DNA from: Agathobacter sp.
GTDB taxonomy: Bacteria > Bacillota > Clostridia > Lachnospirales > Lachnospiraceae
Length of the DNA: 64,000 nt
Assembly: GCA_022769125.1 (NCBI GenBank)
Contig: JALEKN010000055.1
Span: forward strand, 1 to 64,000
Reading direction: 5' to 3'
Shown one piece after another: positions 54,054-62,672 of the stretch (position 1 is the first letter of the stretch; the number at the start of each line of letters is the position of its first letter). The translations under genes were made by a program, and so were the position numbers. Below the pieces are notes generated by a model that made no database searches, had not been told where the DNA came from, and saw only the letters and a list, made by a program, of their open reading frames with translations.

Positions 54054-56228
54054 ATGAGCGAACTGGAACAATATGAGGTAAGAAAGAAAAAAGTATATGA
54101 TTTTATCTGCTCGGATGTCTATGTGCCGATGAAGATCAAAGAGCTTGCGATCATGCTCGCGGTAAAGCATGAGGACAGACCGCAGCTGGAGCGTATCCTC
54201 TTGGAACTGCAGCAGGAGGGCAAGATCGTATTGTCCAAGCGGGGCAAGTACACAAAGGGCGAGGAGAAGCGGCTGGTTGGCACTTTTACAGCGCATCCGA
54301 AGGGCTTTGGCTTTGTCACGATCCCGGATGAGAGCGAGGACATTTTCATCCCGGAGACTAAGGTAAACGGTGCGATGCACATGGATACGGTCGAGGTCGT
54401 AGTCTCTCCGGCGGCGACCGGAAGGCGGCGCGAGGGAACGGTCGTAAAGATCGTAGAGCGCGGCATGAAACAGGTGGTCTGCACCTACGAGCAGAGCAAG
54501 ACCTTTGGCTTTGGCGTGCCGGACAATACGAAGTTTGCCAAGGATATTTTTATCCCGCAGGAGCGTTCGAAGGGTGCAGTAAGCGGACACAAGGTCGTGG
54601 TGGAGATCACAAACTACGGTGCCAACGGCAAGAACCCGGAGGGCAAGGTGGTCGAGATCCTGGGACATATCAATGATCCGGGTGTGGATATTCTGTCCAT
54701 CGTAAGGGCTTATGGGCTTCCGGTCGAGTTCTCCGAGAAGATCATGCATCAGGTGGAGAACGTCGCACACGAGGTGAGCAGCGCCGATATGGCGGGGCGC
54801 AAGGATCTGCGCAACTGGCAGATGGTGACAATCGATGGGGAGGATGCCAAGGATCTTGACGATGCGGTTTCGCTTACGATGGATGGCGACAATTATGTGC
54901 TTGGCGTACACATTGCCGATGTGACGAACTATGTGCAGGAGCATAGCGCGCTGGATGTGGAGGCGTTAAAGCGCGGCACATCCGTGTATCTGGTAGACCG
55001 GGTGATCCCGATGCTGCCACATGCACTTTCCAATGGCATCTGTTCTTTGAATGCGGGGGAGAACCGGCTGGCTCTTAGCTGTATCATGACCATAAATCCA
55101 AAGGGAGAGGTCATCGACCATGAGATCGCGGAGACGGTCATCTGCGTGGATCGCAGGATGTCCTACACCAACGTGAAGAAGATCCTTGCAGACCATGACG
55201 CGGCAACGATCGCAGCGTATGAGGAGCTGGTTCCGATGTTTTTGCGAATGGAGACACTTTCCGCTATTTTGCGGAAAAAGCGTATGAAGCGTGGTGCGAT
55301 CGACTTTGATTTCCCGGAGACAAAGGTGGTTCTGGATGAACAGGGAGTTCCGGTTGCGATCAAGCCTTACGAGCGCAATGTTGCAACGAAGATCATCGAG
55401 GACTTCATGCTGATCGCCAACGAGACGGTTGCACAGGATTACTTCTGGCAGGACGCACCGTTTTTGTACCGGACACATGAGAAGCCGGACAGCGAGAAGA
55501 TCCACAAGCTTTCCACGTTTATCAATAACTGTGGATATTCCATTCATATCGGAAGCGATAAGGTACACCCGAAGGAGCTGCAGAAGCTGCTGGAAAAGAT
55601 CGAGGGAACCGATCAGGAGGGGCTGATCAGCCGTCTGACACTGCGTTCCATGAAGCAGGCGCGCTATTCGCCGATCTGTTCGGGACATTTTGGGCTTGCT
55701 GCCAACTACTATTGCCATTTTACTTCACCGATCCGCCGTTATCCGGATCTGCAGATCCACCGGATCATCAAGGAAAATCTGCGTGGGCGTTTCAATGAGG
55801 CACGCAGAACGCATTATGAGGCGATCCTTCCGGAGGTGGCGAAGCACACCAGCGAGATGGAGCGGCGTGCCGACGAGGCAGAGCGTGAGACCATTAAGCA
55901 GAAGAAGGTCGAATACATGGAGAGGCATATCGGAGAGGTATTTTCCGGTGTGATCTCCGGCGTGACGGAATGGGGATTTTTCGTGGAGCTGGCAAACACG
56001 GTGGAAGGACTTGTGCGTGTCACCTCGCTTACGGATGATTTCTATGAGTATTACGATGATTCCTATGAGCTGGTCGGTCAGGCAACCAACCGGCGGTATA
56101 AGCTTGGACAGCGCATCCGTGTGCGGGTGGAGCAGGCAGACCGGCTGATGCGGACGATTGATTTTTCAATCGCAACAGAGGGGGATACAGATGAAGAAAG
56201 CACTGGTATACCGGTGGAAAGCATATAA
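54054..56228 (+). CDS. rnr: Ribonuclease R
   Basis: RNase R is a processive 3'-5' exoribonuclease that degrades structured RNA and works with tmRNA and SmpB on stalled messages. The 724-residue protein has an N-terminal winged-helix/cold-shock region (about 1-220; TAHPKGFGFVTI), the RNB catalytic domain (about 240-580; DGEDAKDLDDAVSL with its metal-binding Asp residues) and a C-terminal S1 domain (about 620-705). ATG 54054 has AGGAG upstream; an open frame back to 53943 would run through the secG terminator. Its end overlaps the glycosyltransferase gene by 38 bases. Confidence 0.97.
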   Translation: MSELEQYEVRKKKVYDFICSDVYVPMKIKELAIMLAVKHEDRPQLERILLELQQEGKIVLSKRGKYTKGEEKRLVGTFTAHPKGFGFVTIPDESEDIFIPETKVNGAMHMDTVEVVVSPAATGRRREGTVVKIVERGMKQVVCTYEQSKTFGFGVPDNTKFAKDIFIPQERSKGAVSGHKVVVEITNYGANGKNPEGKVVEILGHINDPGVDILSIVRAYGLPVEFSEKIMHQVENVAHEVSSADMAGRKDLRNWQMVTIDGEDAKDLDDAVSLTMDGDNYVLGVHIADVTNYVQEHSALDVEALKRGTSVYLVDRVIPMLPHALSNGICSLNAGENRLALSCIMTINPKGEVIDHEIAETVICVDRRMSYTNVKKILADHDAATIAAYEELVPMFLRMETLSAILRKKRMKRGAIDFDFPETKVVLDEQGVPVAIKPYERNVATKIIEDFMLIANETVAQDYFWQDAPFLYRTHEKPDSEKIHKLSTFINNCGYSIHIGSDKVHPKELQKLLEKIEGTDQEGLISRLTLRSMKQARYSPICSGHFGLAANYYCHFTSPIRRYPDLQIHRIIKENLRGRFNEARRTHYEAILPEVAKHTSEMERRADEAERETIKQKKVEYMERHIGEVFSGVISGVTEWGFFVELANTVEGLVRVTSLTDDFYEYYDDSYELVGQATNRRYKLGQRIRVRVEQADRLMRTIDFSIATEGDTDEESTGIPVESI

Positions 56229-57357
56229 TCAGAGATACGTGGAAGCGGCGCTGCAGAATGCAGGGATCGAGCTGACATTCTTTGATCTTGCCTATAAGAG
56301 CATGGATGAGGACGACATATTTGAGGAAAAGGTCGTCCGGCTTCTGCGAGAGGATTCGTTCGATTTTGTTTTTTCAATCAATTATTTTACGATCCTCTCC
56401 AATGCCTGCGAGCGCGCGGGTATGCCGTACATCTCATGGCTGTGTGACAGCAGGCTGCTTACGATGCATAACAATTCCGTGTTCAACGCCTGCAACCGCA
56501 TTTTCGTGTTTGACCGTGTGGATTATGCAGAGTTCAAGCGGCTGGGCGCGAAGGTGTTCTATCTGCCGCTGGCGGCGAATGTCGCCCGCATGGATCGCGT
56601 GAGAAGCGGGGAGGCATCAGGGGCAGAGATCTCGTTTGTGGGGAGCATGTATGCCGAGAAGAATGAATATGATAAGTGTAAGAGCGAACTGACACCATAC
56701 CTGCAGGGCTATTTTGACGCGGCACTGCGCGCACAGACCGATGTGTACGGGGAGGATGTCATCGGGGAACTTCTGACGGATGATATCGTACTTAAGCTTG
56801 GAGCGTGCCTTTCCTTTGAAAAGGCAAAGGAATCCTTTTCCTCGCTTCCGCTTGCGTTTGCGGTCACACATCTTGGTTTTAAGCTTGCAAATATCGAGCG
56901 GACGAAGCTGCTGACACTGCTGTCCGGGCATTTTCCGGTTGCGTTATATAGTGATGCATCATTGCCGGATGCCGCCGGGATCGATTACCGGGGAACCGTG
57001 GACTACTGGACGCAGATGCCGAAGGTATTTTACAACAGCAGGATCAACCTGAATGTCACGATGCGAAATATCCGCACCGGACTTCCGCTTCGGATGTTTG
57101 ACATCATGGGCTGCGAGGGCTTTCTTCTGACCAACTATCAGGCGGAGATTGCATCACTTTTTGAGCCGGGCAGGGATCTGGTCGTCTATGAGAGCTTTGA
57201 CGACTGCCTGGAAAAAGCCGGATATTATCTAGCGCATGAGGATGAGCGCCGCACGATCGCAGAGAATGGATACCGCAAGATATGTGCGCACCACACCTAC
57301 GACCACCGGATCGCAGAGATGTTTGAGATCCTAAAGAGAGAAAACTGCCAGATATAA
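56191..57357 (+). CDS. CgeB-like glycosyltransferase
   Basis: The 388-residue cytosolic protein resembles CgeB/DUF3880 glycosyltransferases with a C-terminal Glyco_trans_1-type domain. Recognisable parts are [27 protein letters not shown], the [10 protein letters not shown] segment after the N-terminal domain, [14 protein letters not shown] and [23 protein letters not shown] near the end. The sugar and acceptor are unknown; spore coat or surface glycan modification is possible. ATG 56191 has GAGGGGG six bases before it and lies within rnr, so it is translated from the rnr message. Confidence 0.87.
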   Translation: MKKALVYRWKAYNQRYVEAALQNAGIELTFFDLAYKSMDEDDIFEEKVVRLLREDSFDFVFSINYFTILSNACERAGMPYISWLCDSRLLTMHNNSVFNACNRIFVFDRVDYAEFKRLGAKVFYLPLAANVARMDRVRSGEASGAEISFVGSMYAEKNEYDKCKSELTPYLQGYFDAALRAQTDVYGEDVIGELLTDDIVLKLGACLSFEKAKESFSSLPLAFAVTHLGFKLANIERTKLLTLLSGHFPVALYSDASLPDAAGIDYRGTVDYWTQMPKVFYNSRINLNVTMRNIRTGLPLRMFDIMGCEGFLLTNYQAEIASLFEPGRDLVVYESFDDCLEKAGYYLAHEDERRTIAENGYRKICAHHTYDHRIAEMFEILKRENCQI

Positions 57358-57448
57358 AAATTTGAGAAAATTAACCAGCGGTTTATTGATTTTTTCAGTG
57401 GAATCGGATATGCTATACAAGCAAACCGATGGGAAGGAGGATGCCGGA

Positions 57449-57916
57449 ATGGCAAAGGAAACAAAAAAACTGATTGCCAACAACAAAAAGGTCTATCATG
57501 ACTACTTTTTGGAGGAGACCTACGAAGCCGGTATCGCACTTGCCGGAACAGAGGTCAAGAGCCTTCGGATGGGAAAGGGCAGTATCAAAGAGGCATTTAT
57601 CCATATCGAGAATGGGGAAGTGATCCTCTACGGTATGCACATCAGCCCATACGAGAAGGGCAATATCTTTAACAAAGATCCGCTGCGCCCGAAGAAGCTT
57701 CTGATGCACAAGAAAGAAATCCAGAAGATGATCGGAAAAATCGCACAAAAGGGTTACACGATCGTCCCGGTTGAGGTATACTTTAAGGGAAGCCTCGTCA
57801 AGGTCGAGGTAGCGCTCGCACGGGGCAAGAAGCTCTATGACAAGCGTGCCGATATCGCAAAGAAGGATATAAAGCGCGAGGCGGAGCGTGATTTCAAGGT
57901 TCGCAACCTTGGGTGA
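57449..57916 (+). CDS. smpB: SsrA-binding protein SmpB
   Basis: SmpB binds tmRNA and brings it to stalled ribosomes for trans-translation. The 155-residue protein shows [28 protein letters not shown], and the basic C-terminal tail [21 protein letters not shown] that enters the mRNA channel. ATG 57449 follows GGAAGGAGG; an ATG at 57362 would add 29 residues. The tmRNA gene it serves lies 40 bases downstream. Confidence 0.98.
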   Translation: MAKETKKLIANNKKVYHDYFLEETYEAGIALAGTEVKSLRMGKGSIKEAFIHIENGEVILYGMHISPYEKGNIFNKDPLRPKKLLMHKKEIQKMIGKIAQKGYTIVPVEVYFKGSLVKVEVALARGKKLYDKRADIAKKDIKREAERDFKVRNLG

Positions 57917-57956
57917 TTTTAAATGCAGTTCACCGATAGGTGGTGCAGATATATAA

Positions 57957-58294
57957 GGGCTAGTAATGGTTTCGACAGGGATCATGCAGCTGGAGAAGCG
58001 AGTCGTATGGTAATGCGTTAAATGGCCAAATTAAAATTAAACGCTAACGAAAATTTAGCATACGCTGCCTAGTTGCAGCAGTCTGACCTAGGGCACTCAC
58101 ACCTTAGGACCCAGGCTTCGACTTTGTGAGAAACGACACCGGCAAAGCTTTGAGCCGGTGGGCGTAACATGAAGCTACTAAAACCGCAAGGGTGTTTGTC
58201 TCCGTGCGGCGGAGGGAATGTTAAATGATAAACTACACTCGTAGAAGGACAGGGAATTGGTTTTTGGACACGGGTTCGACTCCCGTCTAGTCCA
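57957..58294 (+). ncRNA. ssrA: Transfer-messenger RNA (tmRNA)
   Basis: The 5' end GGGCTAG (57957-57963) pairs with CTAGTCC (58287-58293) to form the tRNA-like acceptor stem, and the T-arm GGGTTCGACTCCC lies at 58272-58284. The tag frame runs from GCC at 58025 to TAG at 58070-58072 and encodes AKLKLNANENLAYAA, ending in the usual protease-targeting AA. After the discriminator A (58294) the DNA reads CTCC, so CCA is not encoded and must be added. It directly follows smpB. Pseudoknot-like stems fill 58080-58250. Confidence 0.96.
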
Positions 58295-58300
58295 CTCCAA

Positions 58301-58338
58301 AAGCCGCTCAAACAGGGCGTTTGAGCGGCTTGAATTTT
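58301..58338 (+). terminator. Terminator after ssrA
   Basis: AAGCCGCTCAAAC and GTTTGAGCGGCTT (58301-58331) form a 13-bp stem followed by GAATTTTAA. Confidence 0.85.
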
Positions 58339-58340
58339 AA

Positions 58341-58363
58341 AAGGTACTCAAAAAGGTACTCAA
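58341..58363 (+). repeat. Tandem 11-base direct repeats behind ssrA
   Basis: AAGGTACTCAA occurs at 58341-58351 and 58353-58363, one 12-base period apart. Such paired short repeats resemble the arm-type binding sites of tyrosine integrases, and the 3' side of ssrA is a frequent integration site. This is a relic reading; no integrase gene or second attachment end was seen. Confidence 0.45.
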
Positions 58364-58429
58364 AGTAATCCGAAAATGCAAGAAAGGAGATTCTTGCGTA
58401 TACCTATAAGATATAAAGGAGAGAGTATC

Positions 58430-58654
58430 ATGACGGCATTAAGGCAAAGTGCAATTATGGAATTAGAAAAAATACCAGAAGACAAGTTAAGTTTTGTGAT
58501 TCAGATAATGCAAGGCGTAAATGGATTATATAGTGATACCGATAATGAAAAGAAAAATGCATTTGCGAAGCTTGAACAAATACGCAAAAAAGGAACCATT
58601 ACAGATGAAGATGCAGAGCTAGCTTCTTATAGGGAAAATAAATATGACAGGTAG
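58430..58654 (+). CDS. Antitoxin partner of a PIN-domain toxin
   Basis: The 74-residue protein (MTALRQSAIMELEKIPEDKL start, acidic C-terminal half with TITDEDAELASYRENKYDR) has the look of short VapB/RelB-like antitoxins common beside PIN toxins in Clostridia. The family cannot be fixed from motifs alone. AAAGGAGAGAG precedes ATG 58430. The toxin frame starts at 58644 within its last codons. Because the toxin is broken, this antitoxin may be an orphan. Confidence 0.78.
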   Translation: MTALRQSAIMELEKIPEDKLSFVIQIMQGVNGLYSDTDNEKKNAFAKLEQIRKKGTITDEDAELASYRENKYDR

Positions 58655-59061
58655 AATTCTTATTGATACAAATGTACTGCTGGATTATCTTTTAGAGAGA
58701 GAGCCTTTTTTTGAGGATGCAAAGAACGTTATTTTGGCGTGCGCAAATGGGGAGATAAAAGGGTGTATTGCAGCTCACTCAATTACCAATATGTTCTTTA
58801 TTCTGAGAAAAGATTACAACATTAAGGAACGTAGGGAGATATTATCAAGTCTATGCGAGATTTTTGACGTGGAAGGTATAGATAGATAAGACGAAAATAT
58901 TATCCGGTCTTGCAAACGAGGATTTCTCAGACTTTGAGGATTGCCTTCAAATGGAATGCGCAAAGAATTATGGCGCAGAATATATCGTGACAAGAAATGT
59001 GTCAGATTATAAAAATTCAGAGATAAAGGCAATATTACCATGTGAATATTTAGGCAAGTAA
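58644..59061 (+). pseudogene. PIN-domain toxin (VapC type) broken by a 4-base duplication
   Basis: The frame from ATG 58644 gives an intact N-terminal PIN half (ILIDTNVLLDYLLER, AHSITNMFFILRK) and stops at 58889. The rest of the domain continues in another frame to the TAA at 59059-59061 (FEDCLQMECAKNYGAEYIVTRN). The break lies at GATAGATA (58881-58888). Removing one GATA restores a single 137-residue PIN protein of normal length, with all acidic residues. The lesion is therefore a tandem 4-base duplication. The toxin as it stands lacks half of its active site. Confidence 0.88.
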
Positions 59062-59065
59062 GATA

Positions 59066-59099
59066 AGGGCACTGGCAGGGGCACTGCAAGTGCCCTTTC
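59066..59099 (+). terminator. Terminator after the broken toxin gene
   Basis: AAGGGCACT and AGTGCCCTTT pair around a GC-rich loop and are followed by CATTT. Confidence 0.7.
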
Positions 59100-59151
59100 A
59101 TTTATGGGCTTTAGCCTGTTGAACGCATTGTTAATGAGTTTCTCAACAGAG

Positions 59152-59180
59152 AAAAAAAGAGCAGTTAAATATAACTGCTC
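59152..59180 (-). terminator. Terminator of the xis-like gene (minus strand)
   Basis: On the minus strand GAGCAGTTA (59180-59172) and TAACTGCTC (59167-59159) form a stem followed by seven Ts. Confidence 0.8.
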
Positions 59181-59448
59181 ATAAAAGAATGGGAGCATCC
59201 CAAAGTTTGTGTAAACCTCCAAACTGATGTAAGATAAAATTATTCAGTTTGGTGTCCAAAGTATCAATGACTTTTTCAAACTGTTTACGTTTTATCTGTA
59301 AGCGATTGCCGTTGAGAAGTACCCAGTTTGATGTAGGATTTTCCTCTGCCAGTTTCCGCAGCTTGTTTTCACCGATACGAAAATATTTAGACGCTTCTTC
59401 GATCGTAAGCGTGTATTTTTCCAAAATAGGCACATCGAAATTGCTCAT
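59179..59448 (-). CDS. xis: Excisionase of the Tn916/Tn1549 type, with altered C-terminal tail
   Basis: Residues 1-67 closely follow Tn916-type Xis: [21 protein letters not shown], a winged-helix DNA-binding start, then [22 protein letters not shown]. Xis normally ends there at about 67 residues. Here the frame runs 22 residues further into unrelated sequence ([11 protein letters not shown] and on) until a stop in the terminator. In Tn916-type elements the integrase gene follows xis; here none does. A 9-bp inverted repeat, CCAAACTGA (59219-59227) with TCAGTTTGG (59244-59252), lies at the point where similarity ends. AAAGGGGGTATTT precedes the ATG. Confidence 0.85.
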   Translation of the reverse strand: MSNFDVPILEKYTLTIEEASKYFRIGENKLRKLAEENPTSNWVLLNGNRLQIKRKQFEKVIDTLDTKLNNFILHQFGGLHKLWDAPILL

Positions 59449-59626
59449 AAAATACCCCCTTTCGTAAAAATGAGCAAAAGTTGGTAAATTACAAAAGAGA
59501 GCTTTAATCAGACGATTGTTAGCTGCAATCTCACGGGAGTTTCATCCCTGCGCGGTTCTCGCGCAGCCCTACCCATTGCCTGCGACGCTTTGAACGTTCG
59601 GTCTATGGCTATAAGGGAGTATCATT

Positions 59627-59822
59627 ATGTATCTTGCGTGTCGTCGCCCATAAGCTGCTACACTTATTTCACGGCGCGGTGTTGGTCGCTCATTCCCTGT
59701 GGGGAAGTCATGGCGCACCCGCCGTATGGCTCGGCATAAGAGGAACGTATCTGATTTGCCCTATGTTGCGTCGCCGTTATCTTGCGTCGCTTTCTTTGTC
59801 AAGGAACAAAAAGGCAGGATAG
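59627..59822 (+). pseudogene. Frameshifted small conjugative-element ORF (relic)
   Basis: ATG 59627, preceded by AAGGGAG, gives MYLACRRP and then a stop. A one-base shift at the CCC near 59649-59651 would join it to an open frame that continues to TAG 59820-59822 (HKLLHLFHGAV, then GIRGTYLICPML and NKKAG). A small ORF of this kind occurs in several Tn916/Tn1549-type elements between xis and the HTH gene, as far as I recall. Either a frameshifted gene or non-coding DNA; the call is weak. Confidence 0.3.
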
Positions 59823-59861
59823 AGATAGGAAACGGAAAGGGGGGACGCTGCCGGGTCTACC

Positions 59862-60113
59862 TTATACCTTGAATGAAAAGACAGCCCGCATGAGCTTTGA
59901 ACGTAAACGGTCGCGTATGTCCTCGTCTATGCCATAGTAGGTATTACCGCGCTCGTCAATGAGCTTCCGCATAGACAGGGACGCTATGTAGCTTTCGTAA
60001 TGTTGTACGACAATCTTCATAGCCTCCGGGTCGCCTTTTGTTGCGGCTATGATTACCGGGTACGGTAACAAGCCGCGTTCGTCCTGTTCGGTGTTACCAT
60101 TATGTGCAGTCAT
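59862..60113 (-). CDS. Helix-turn-helix protein of Tn916/Tn1549-type elements
   Basis: The 83-residue protein (TAHNGNTEQDERGLLPYPVIIAATKGDPEAM, then a helical region with DEDIRDRLRSKL) matches the small HTH_16-type protein found beside the sigma-like gene in Tn916/Tn1549-type conjugative elements. It overlaps the upstream sigma-like gene by 14 bases, as in those elements. It probably takes part in regulating transfer or excision genes. With no transfer genes nearby its role here is likely lost. Confidence 0.82.
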   Translation of the reverse strand: MTAHNGNTEQDERGLLPYPVIIAATKGDPEAMKIVVQHYESYIASLSMRKLIDERGNTYYGIDEDIRDRLRSKLMRAVFSFKV

Positions 60114-60537
60114 AGGCGCGTTCCTCCAAATAGCGTTTTAACAGTTCAAAAGAGCTTGTCCGCCGATACTGTATCGTGTTTCTCGGAACATCACGGAGCT
60201 TTGCAATTTCCGCGTCGTTCATTTCAAATAAGTAATACAGCAATACGGCTTCTCGTTTGTCGTCCGGCAAGCTGTGCAGGGCTTCGGCAAGCAGCTTCGC
60301 AGTTATTTCCTTGCCTGCCACACAAAAGGATTTTTCAGCTTCATCGTGTTCAAAGTAAGTGTCGTAGGTGTAAAGCTGATTTTCCTCTTGCGGAGTTAGG
60401 TCAGAAAACGAAACTTCTTGTAGCTGACGCCTTTTGATTTCCCTGTGGGCGTTGATAGCTTCATTCTTCAACGTCCGCTTGCAAAAACCATTAAAAGCAC
60501 ATCGGATTTGCCACTGGGTACGATTAGGTTCATTCAT
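60100..60537 (-). CDS. Sigma-70-like regulator of Tn916/Tn1549-type elements
   Basis: The 145-residue protein has a sigma region 4-like helix-turn-helix in its C-terminal half (SLPDDKREAVLLYYLFEMNDAEIAKLRDVPRNTIQYRR) and a short N-terminal region. It corresponds to the sigma factor-like Orf7-type protein of Tn916/Tn1549 elements, which activates xis and int transcription. ATG 60537 follows AAGGAGGTGATACC, a perfect ribosome binding site. It is the first gene of the remnant's regulatory module, followed by the HTH gene and xis. Confidence 0.88.
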   Translation of the reverse strand: MNEPNRTQWQIRCAFNGFCKRTLKNEAINAHREIKRRQLQEVSFSDLTPQEENQLYTYDTYFEHDEAEKSFCVAGKEITAKLLAEALHSLPDDKREAVLLYYLFEMNDAEIAKLRDVPRNTIQYRRTSSFELLKRYLEERAYDCT

Positions 60538-61097
60538 GGTATCACCTCCTTTCGCAACCGCGAAAGCGGGTGATGATTTCCCCTTTCGTAACCCCTCAAC
60601 AAATGGCGCGGGGAATGTGCCAAACATTCAGAGAAAAAATTTGAAAAATTTTCTCCAAAACGACAAAATGCGCCTGCCCGCAGAACGCGGACAAACGCAT
60701 AGGAAATAACAAAGCTAATATATTAAATTGTCAGTTCATATTCATAGCCGGAATTACCCGGAGGGGGAGCTACGCTTTTTTTAATTGATGTAACTCATGG
60801 GTACTATGAATAACCAAAACGGACACGGTAAAATAACCTCCAATCGGCTACCGTGTCCCTGCAAGTCGTCATAGGTTTGTTTAAGCACAAAGAAACGGCG
60901 GCTCTGATTTCTCAAAACCGCCGTTAGGGCAATAACTTAAAATGAGCGTACAAAATCCCCTGCCCCGACCAACGTTTTTTTTATTTTCTCTTAATCGAGG
61001 CAGGTTTTTGCATTATGTAATTATTCTTTCGTGACTGATTCCTTCTGTTGTTCATGGGGCTTTGAGTTAACTATTCCCATGAACAGCCACACGGTTA
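60538..61097. other. Gene-free stretch with stacked hairpins before the sigma-like gene
   Basis: No credible gene is present. Three inverted repeats follow each other: GGACACGGTA (60821-60830) with TACCGTGTCC (60849-60858), AACGGCGG (60894-60901) with CCGCCGTT (60918-60925), and CCTGCCCCGA (60960-60969) with TCGAGGCAGG near 60996-61006, the last two with T-runs. Such series resemble the attenuator leaders of Tn916-type elements. The left part (60541-60760) belongs to the mobile remnant; the right end merges with the flank of the XRE gene. Confidence 0.5.
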
Positions 61098-61916
61098 TTA
61101 TTTTACAGCCAGCCGCCATTTTTTCTCCAATGCATATGTCTGGTATGCGATTAAAACCATATATCCCGCAACCGCTACCAGCCATATGCTTCTCACGATA
61201 AACGTGAAATCACTTGTAAGCTGTATCATCTGGAAGTACATGAAGATATTCCTTATTAAACCAAAGGACACCACGCAATACATTGGAATAGGTGAACGTC
61301 TTCTTTTCTGGAAATAGTAACCTACAATCACCACAATAGATATCAGATAAATCAAGCTCTGGAAAATATTCATCCATATATTTCCTGCTTTCGTAGGTTC
61401 AAAGATATTTGAAAACAACTCCATTCCAAAATATGCGGCTACAATGACTCCCGTTTTCTTAGGCGTTAATTTCTCATAAACTGAAAATGTCAGACCAACA
61501 AATAACAGTATTGTAATCAGCACATATCTCAATATATAGGAAATCCCGTATTCCACCGTTTGTAAATTTGCACTTGCAAGCTCTGGCAGCAAAAAGCGAA
61601 GTGCCCAAATACTCATGAGCAGATAGGCTACTCCGACAAAAGCGTACAAAGCAGACTGCACCCGTCCTATCACTGGCGATTCCACAATTTGGTTTTTCTC
61701 CACACACTTTTTGATTTCTTCACCGGAAAGCAATTCATCCAATGATACTTCCAACATATCCGATAATTTTTTAGCCGTCAGGAGATCCGGATAACGTGCT
61801 CCACACTCCCATCGTGAAACAGCCTGCCGGGTAACGTATAGATGGTCTGCCAACGTCTGCTGCGTCATCCCTTTTTCTTCTCGTGCCTTTTTCAGTTTCT
61901 CACCAAATTCAACCAT
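61098..61916 (-). CDS. XRE-family regulator with a membrane domain
   Basis: Residues 1-65 are a Cro/C1-type helix-turn-helix (LKKAREEKGMTQQTLADHL, RQAVSRWECG). Residues 88-262 contain about six membrane helices with no known catalytic motif. Such HTH-plus-membrane proteins are common in Clostridia and may sense membrane stress or peptide antibiotics. No transporter gene is adjacent. The ATG at 61916 is the natural start (MVEFGEKLKK), with GAAAAGGTG upstream. Function is otherwise unknown. It may belong to the accessory region between ssrA and the GIY-YIG gene. Confidence 0.85.
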   Translation of the reverse strand: MVEFGEKLKKAREEKGMTQQTLADHLYVTRQAVSRWECGARYPDLLTAKKLSDMLEVSLDELLSGEEIKKCVEKNQIVESPVIGRVQSALYAFVGVAYLLMSIWALRFLLPELASANLQTVEYGISYILRYVLITILLFVGLTFSVYEKLTPKKTGVIVAAYFGMELFSNIFEPTKAGNIWMNIFQSLIYLISIVVIVGYYFQKRRRSPIPMYCVVSFGLIRNIFMYFQMIQLTSDFTFIVRSIWLVAVAGYMVLIAYQTYALEKKWRLAVK

Positions 61917-62375
61917 AGATTTCTATCACCTTTTCTGATTTATTTCCATATAGGATAATGTAATTATAGAATTTCTCGCTTTGAAAGGAAAGAAACATCC
62001 CTAAAATCCATGTAAACCAAATGGTAACAGGGGGATTTTCTCTTTCTTCTAGCTATTTTTATGCACACAAGAACATCCGCCAGCCCCAAAACTAACGGAT
62101 GTTCACACGCTTTCAATATACCTCATTGAAGTACCTTAAATTAAAGGAAAATCCTGCTCGCTATATATAATCAGTATCTTTTCAGACATATTTTCAACTT
62201 CCTTTTACTCGTATCGGATTAAGTTGAAATAATAGTAACATATTAAGACCTCCCTGCGTCATTCGTACAAAGTTTTGATTTGACAAATTACTTCTTTATT
62301 GTAACATATTGTAGGGAAGCGAAAAGCGGCAACAACCTATTTTGAGAAAAATAATCATGTAGCGCGGAGAAAAGA
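61917..62375. other. Gene-free AT-rich stretch
   Basis: No credible gene is seen. GAACATCCG (62071-62079) and CGGATGTTC (62096-62104) form an inverted repeat that may be a weak terminator. The decamer GTAACATATT occurs twice, near 62235 and 62301. Confidence 0.5.
62280..62307 (+). promoter_or_regulatory. Possible promoter of the GIY-YIG gene
   Basis: TTGACA (62280-62285) is 16 bases from TAACAT (62302-62307), about 70 bases before the ATG at 62376. Confidence 0.45.
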
Positions 62376-62645
62376 ATGACAAAGGCAAAGCAGCTTCATT
62401 ATTGCTATGTGCTCCGGTGCAAGGATGGCTCCTTGTACACGGGCTACACCACGGACGTAGAGCGGAGGGTGTGGGAGCATAACAACAGCGATAAGGGCGC
62501 AAAATACACGAAAAGCCGGCGACCATGCACACTGGTACACAGCGAAGCGTTTGACAGTAAAAGTGAGGCGATGAAGCGTGAGGCGGAAATCAAAAAGCTG
62601 TCGAAGGCGCAGAAGGAAAACCTGATCTTGGCAGTAAGTAAATGA
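62376..62645 (+). CDS. GIY-YIG nuclease-superfamily protein (YhbQ/UPF0213 type)
   Basis: The 89-residue protein has the GIY-YIG core: [27 protein letters not shown], with the two Tyr motifs and the Arg, and a Glu further on ([21 protein letters not shown]). Stand-alone proteins of this type are common in bacteria; a role in DNA repair is suggested for some, but is not proven. GCGGAGAAAAG precedes the ATG. Base composition is like the core genome. Confidence 0.9.
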   Translation: MTKAKQLHYCYVLRCKDGSLYTGYTTDVERRVWEHNNSDKGAKYTKSRRPCTLVHSEAFDSKSEAMKREAEIKKLSKAQKENLILAVSK

Positions 62646-62672
62646 TTTTAAATAAATAGGATGGAGGTACTT

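Noticed and set aside
54033-55718. Two long minus-strand open frames (303 and 250 residues) opposite rnr
   Set aside because: They are shadows of a GC-richer coding strand; rnr is certain, and these frames are His/Leu/Arg-rich with no start signals.
58341-58363. CRISPR-like repeats
   Set aside because: There are only two 11-base copies without a unique spacer of proper length; no CRISPR array or cas gene was seen anywhere in the window.
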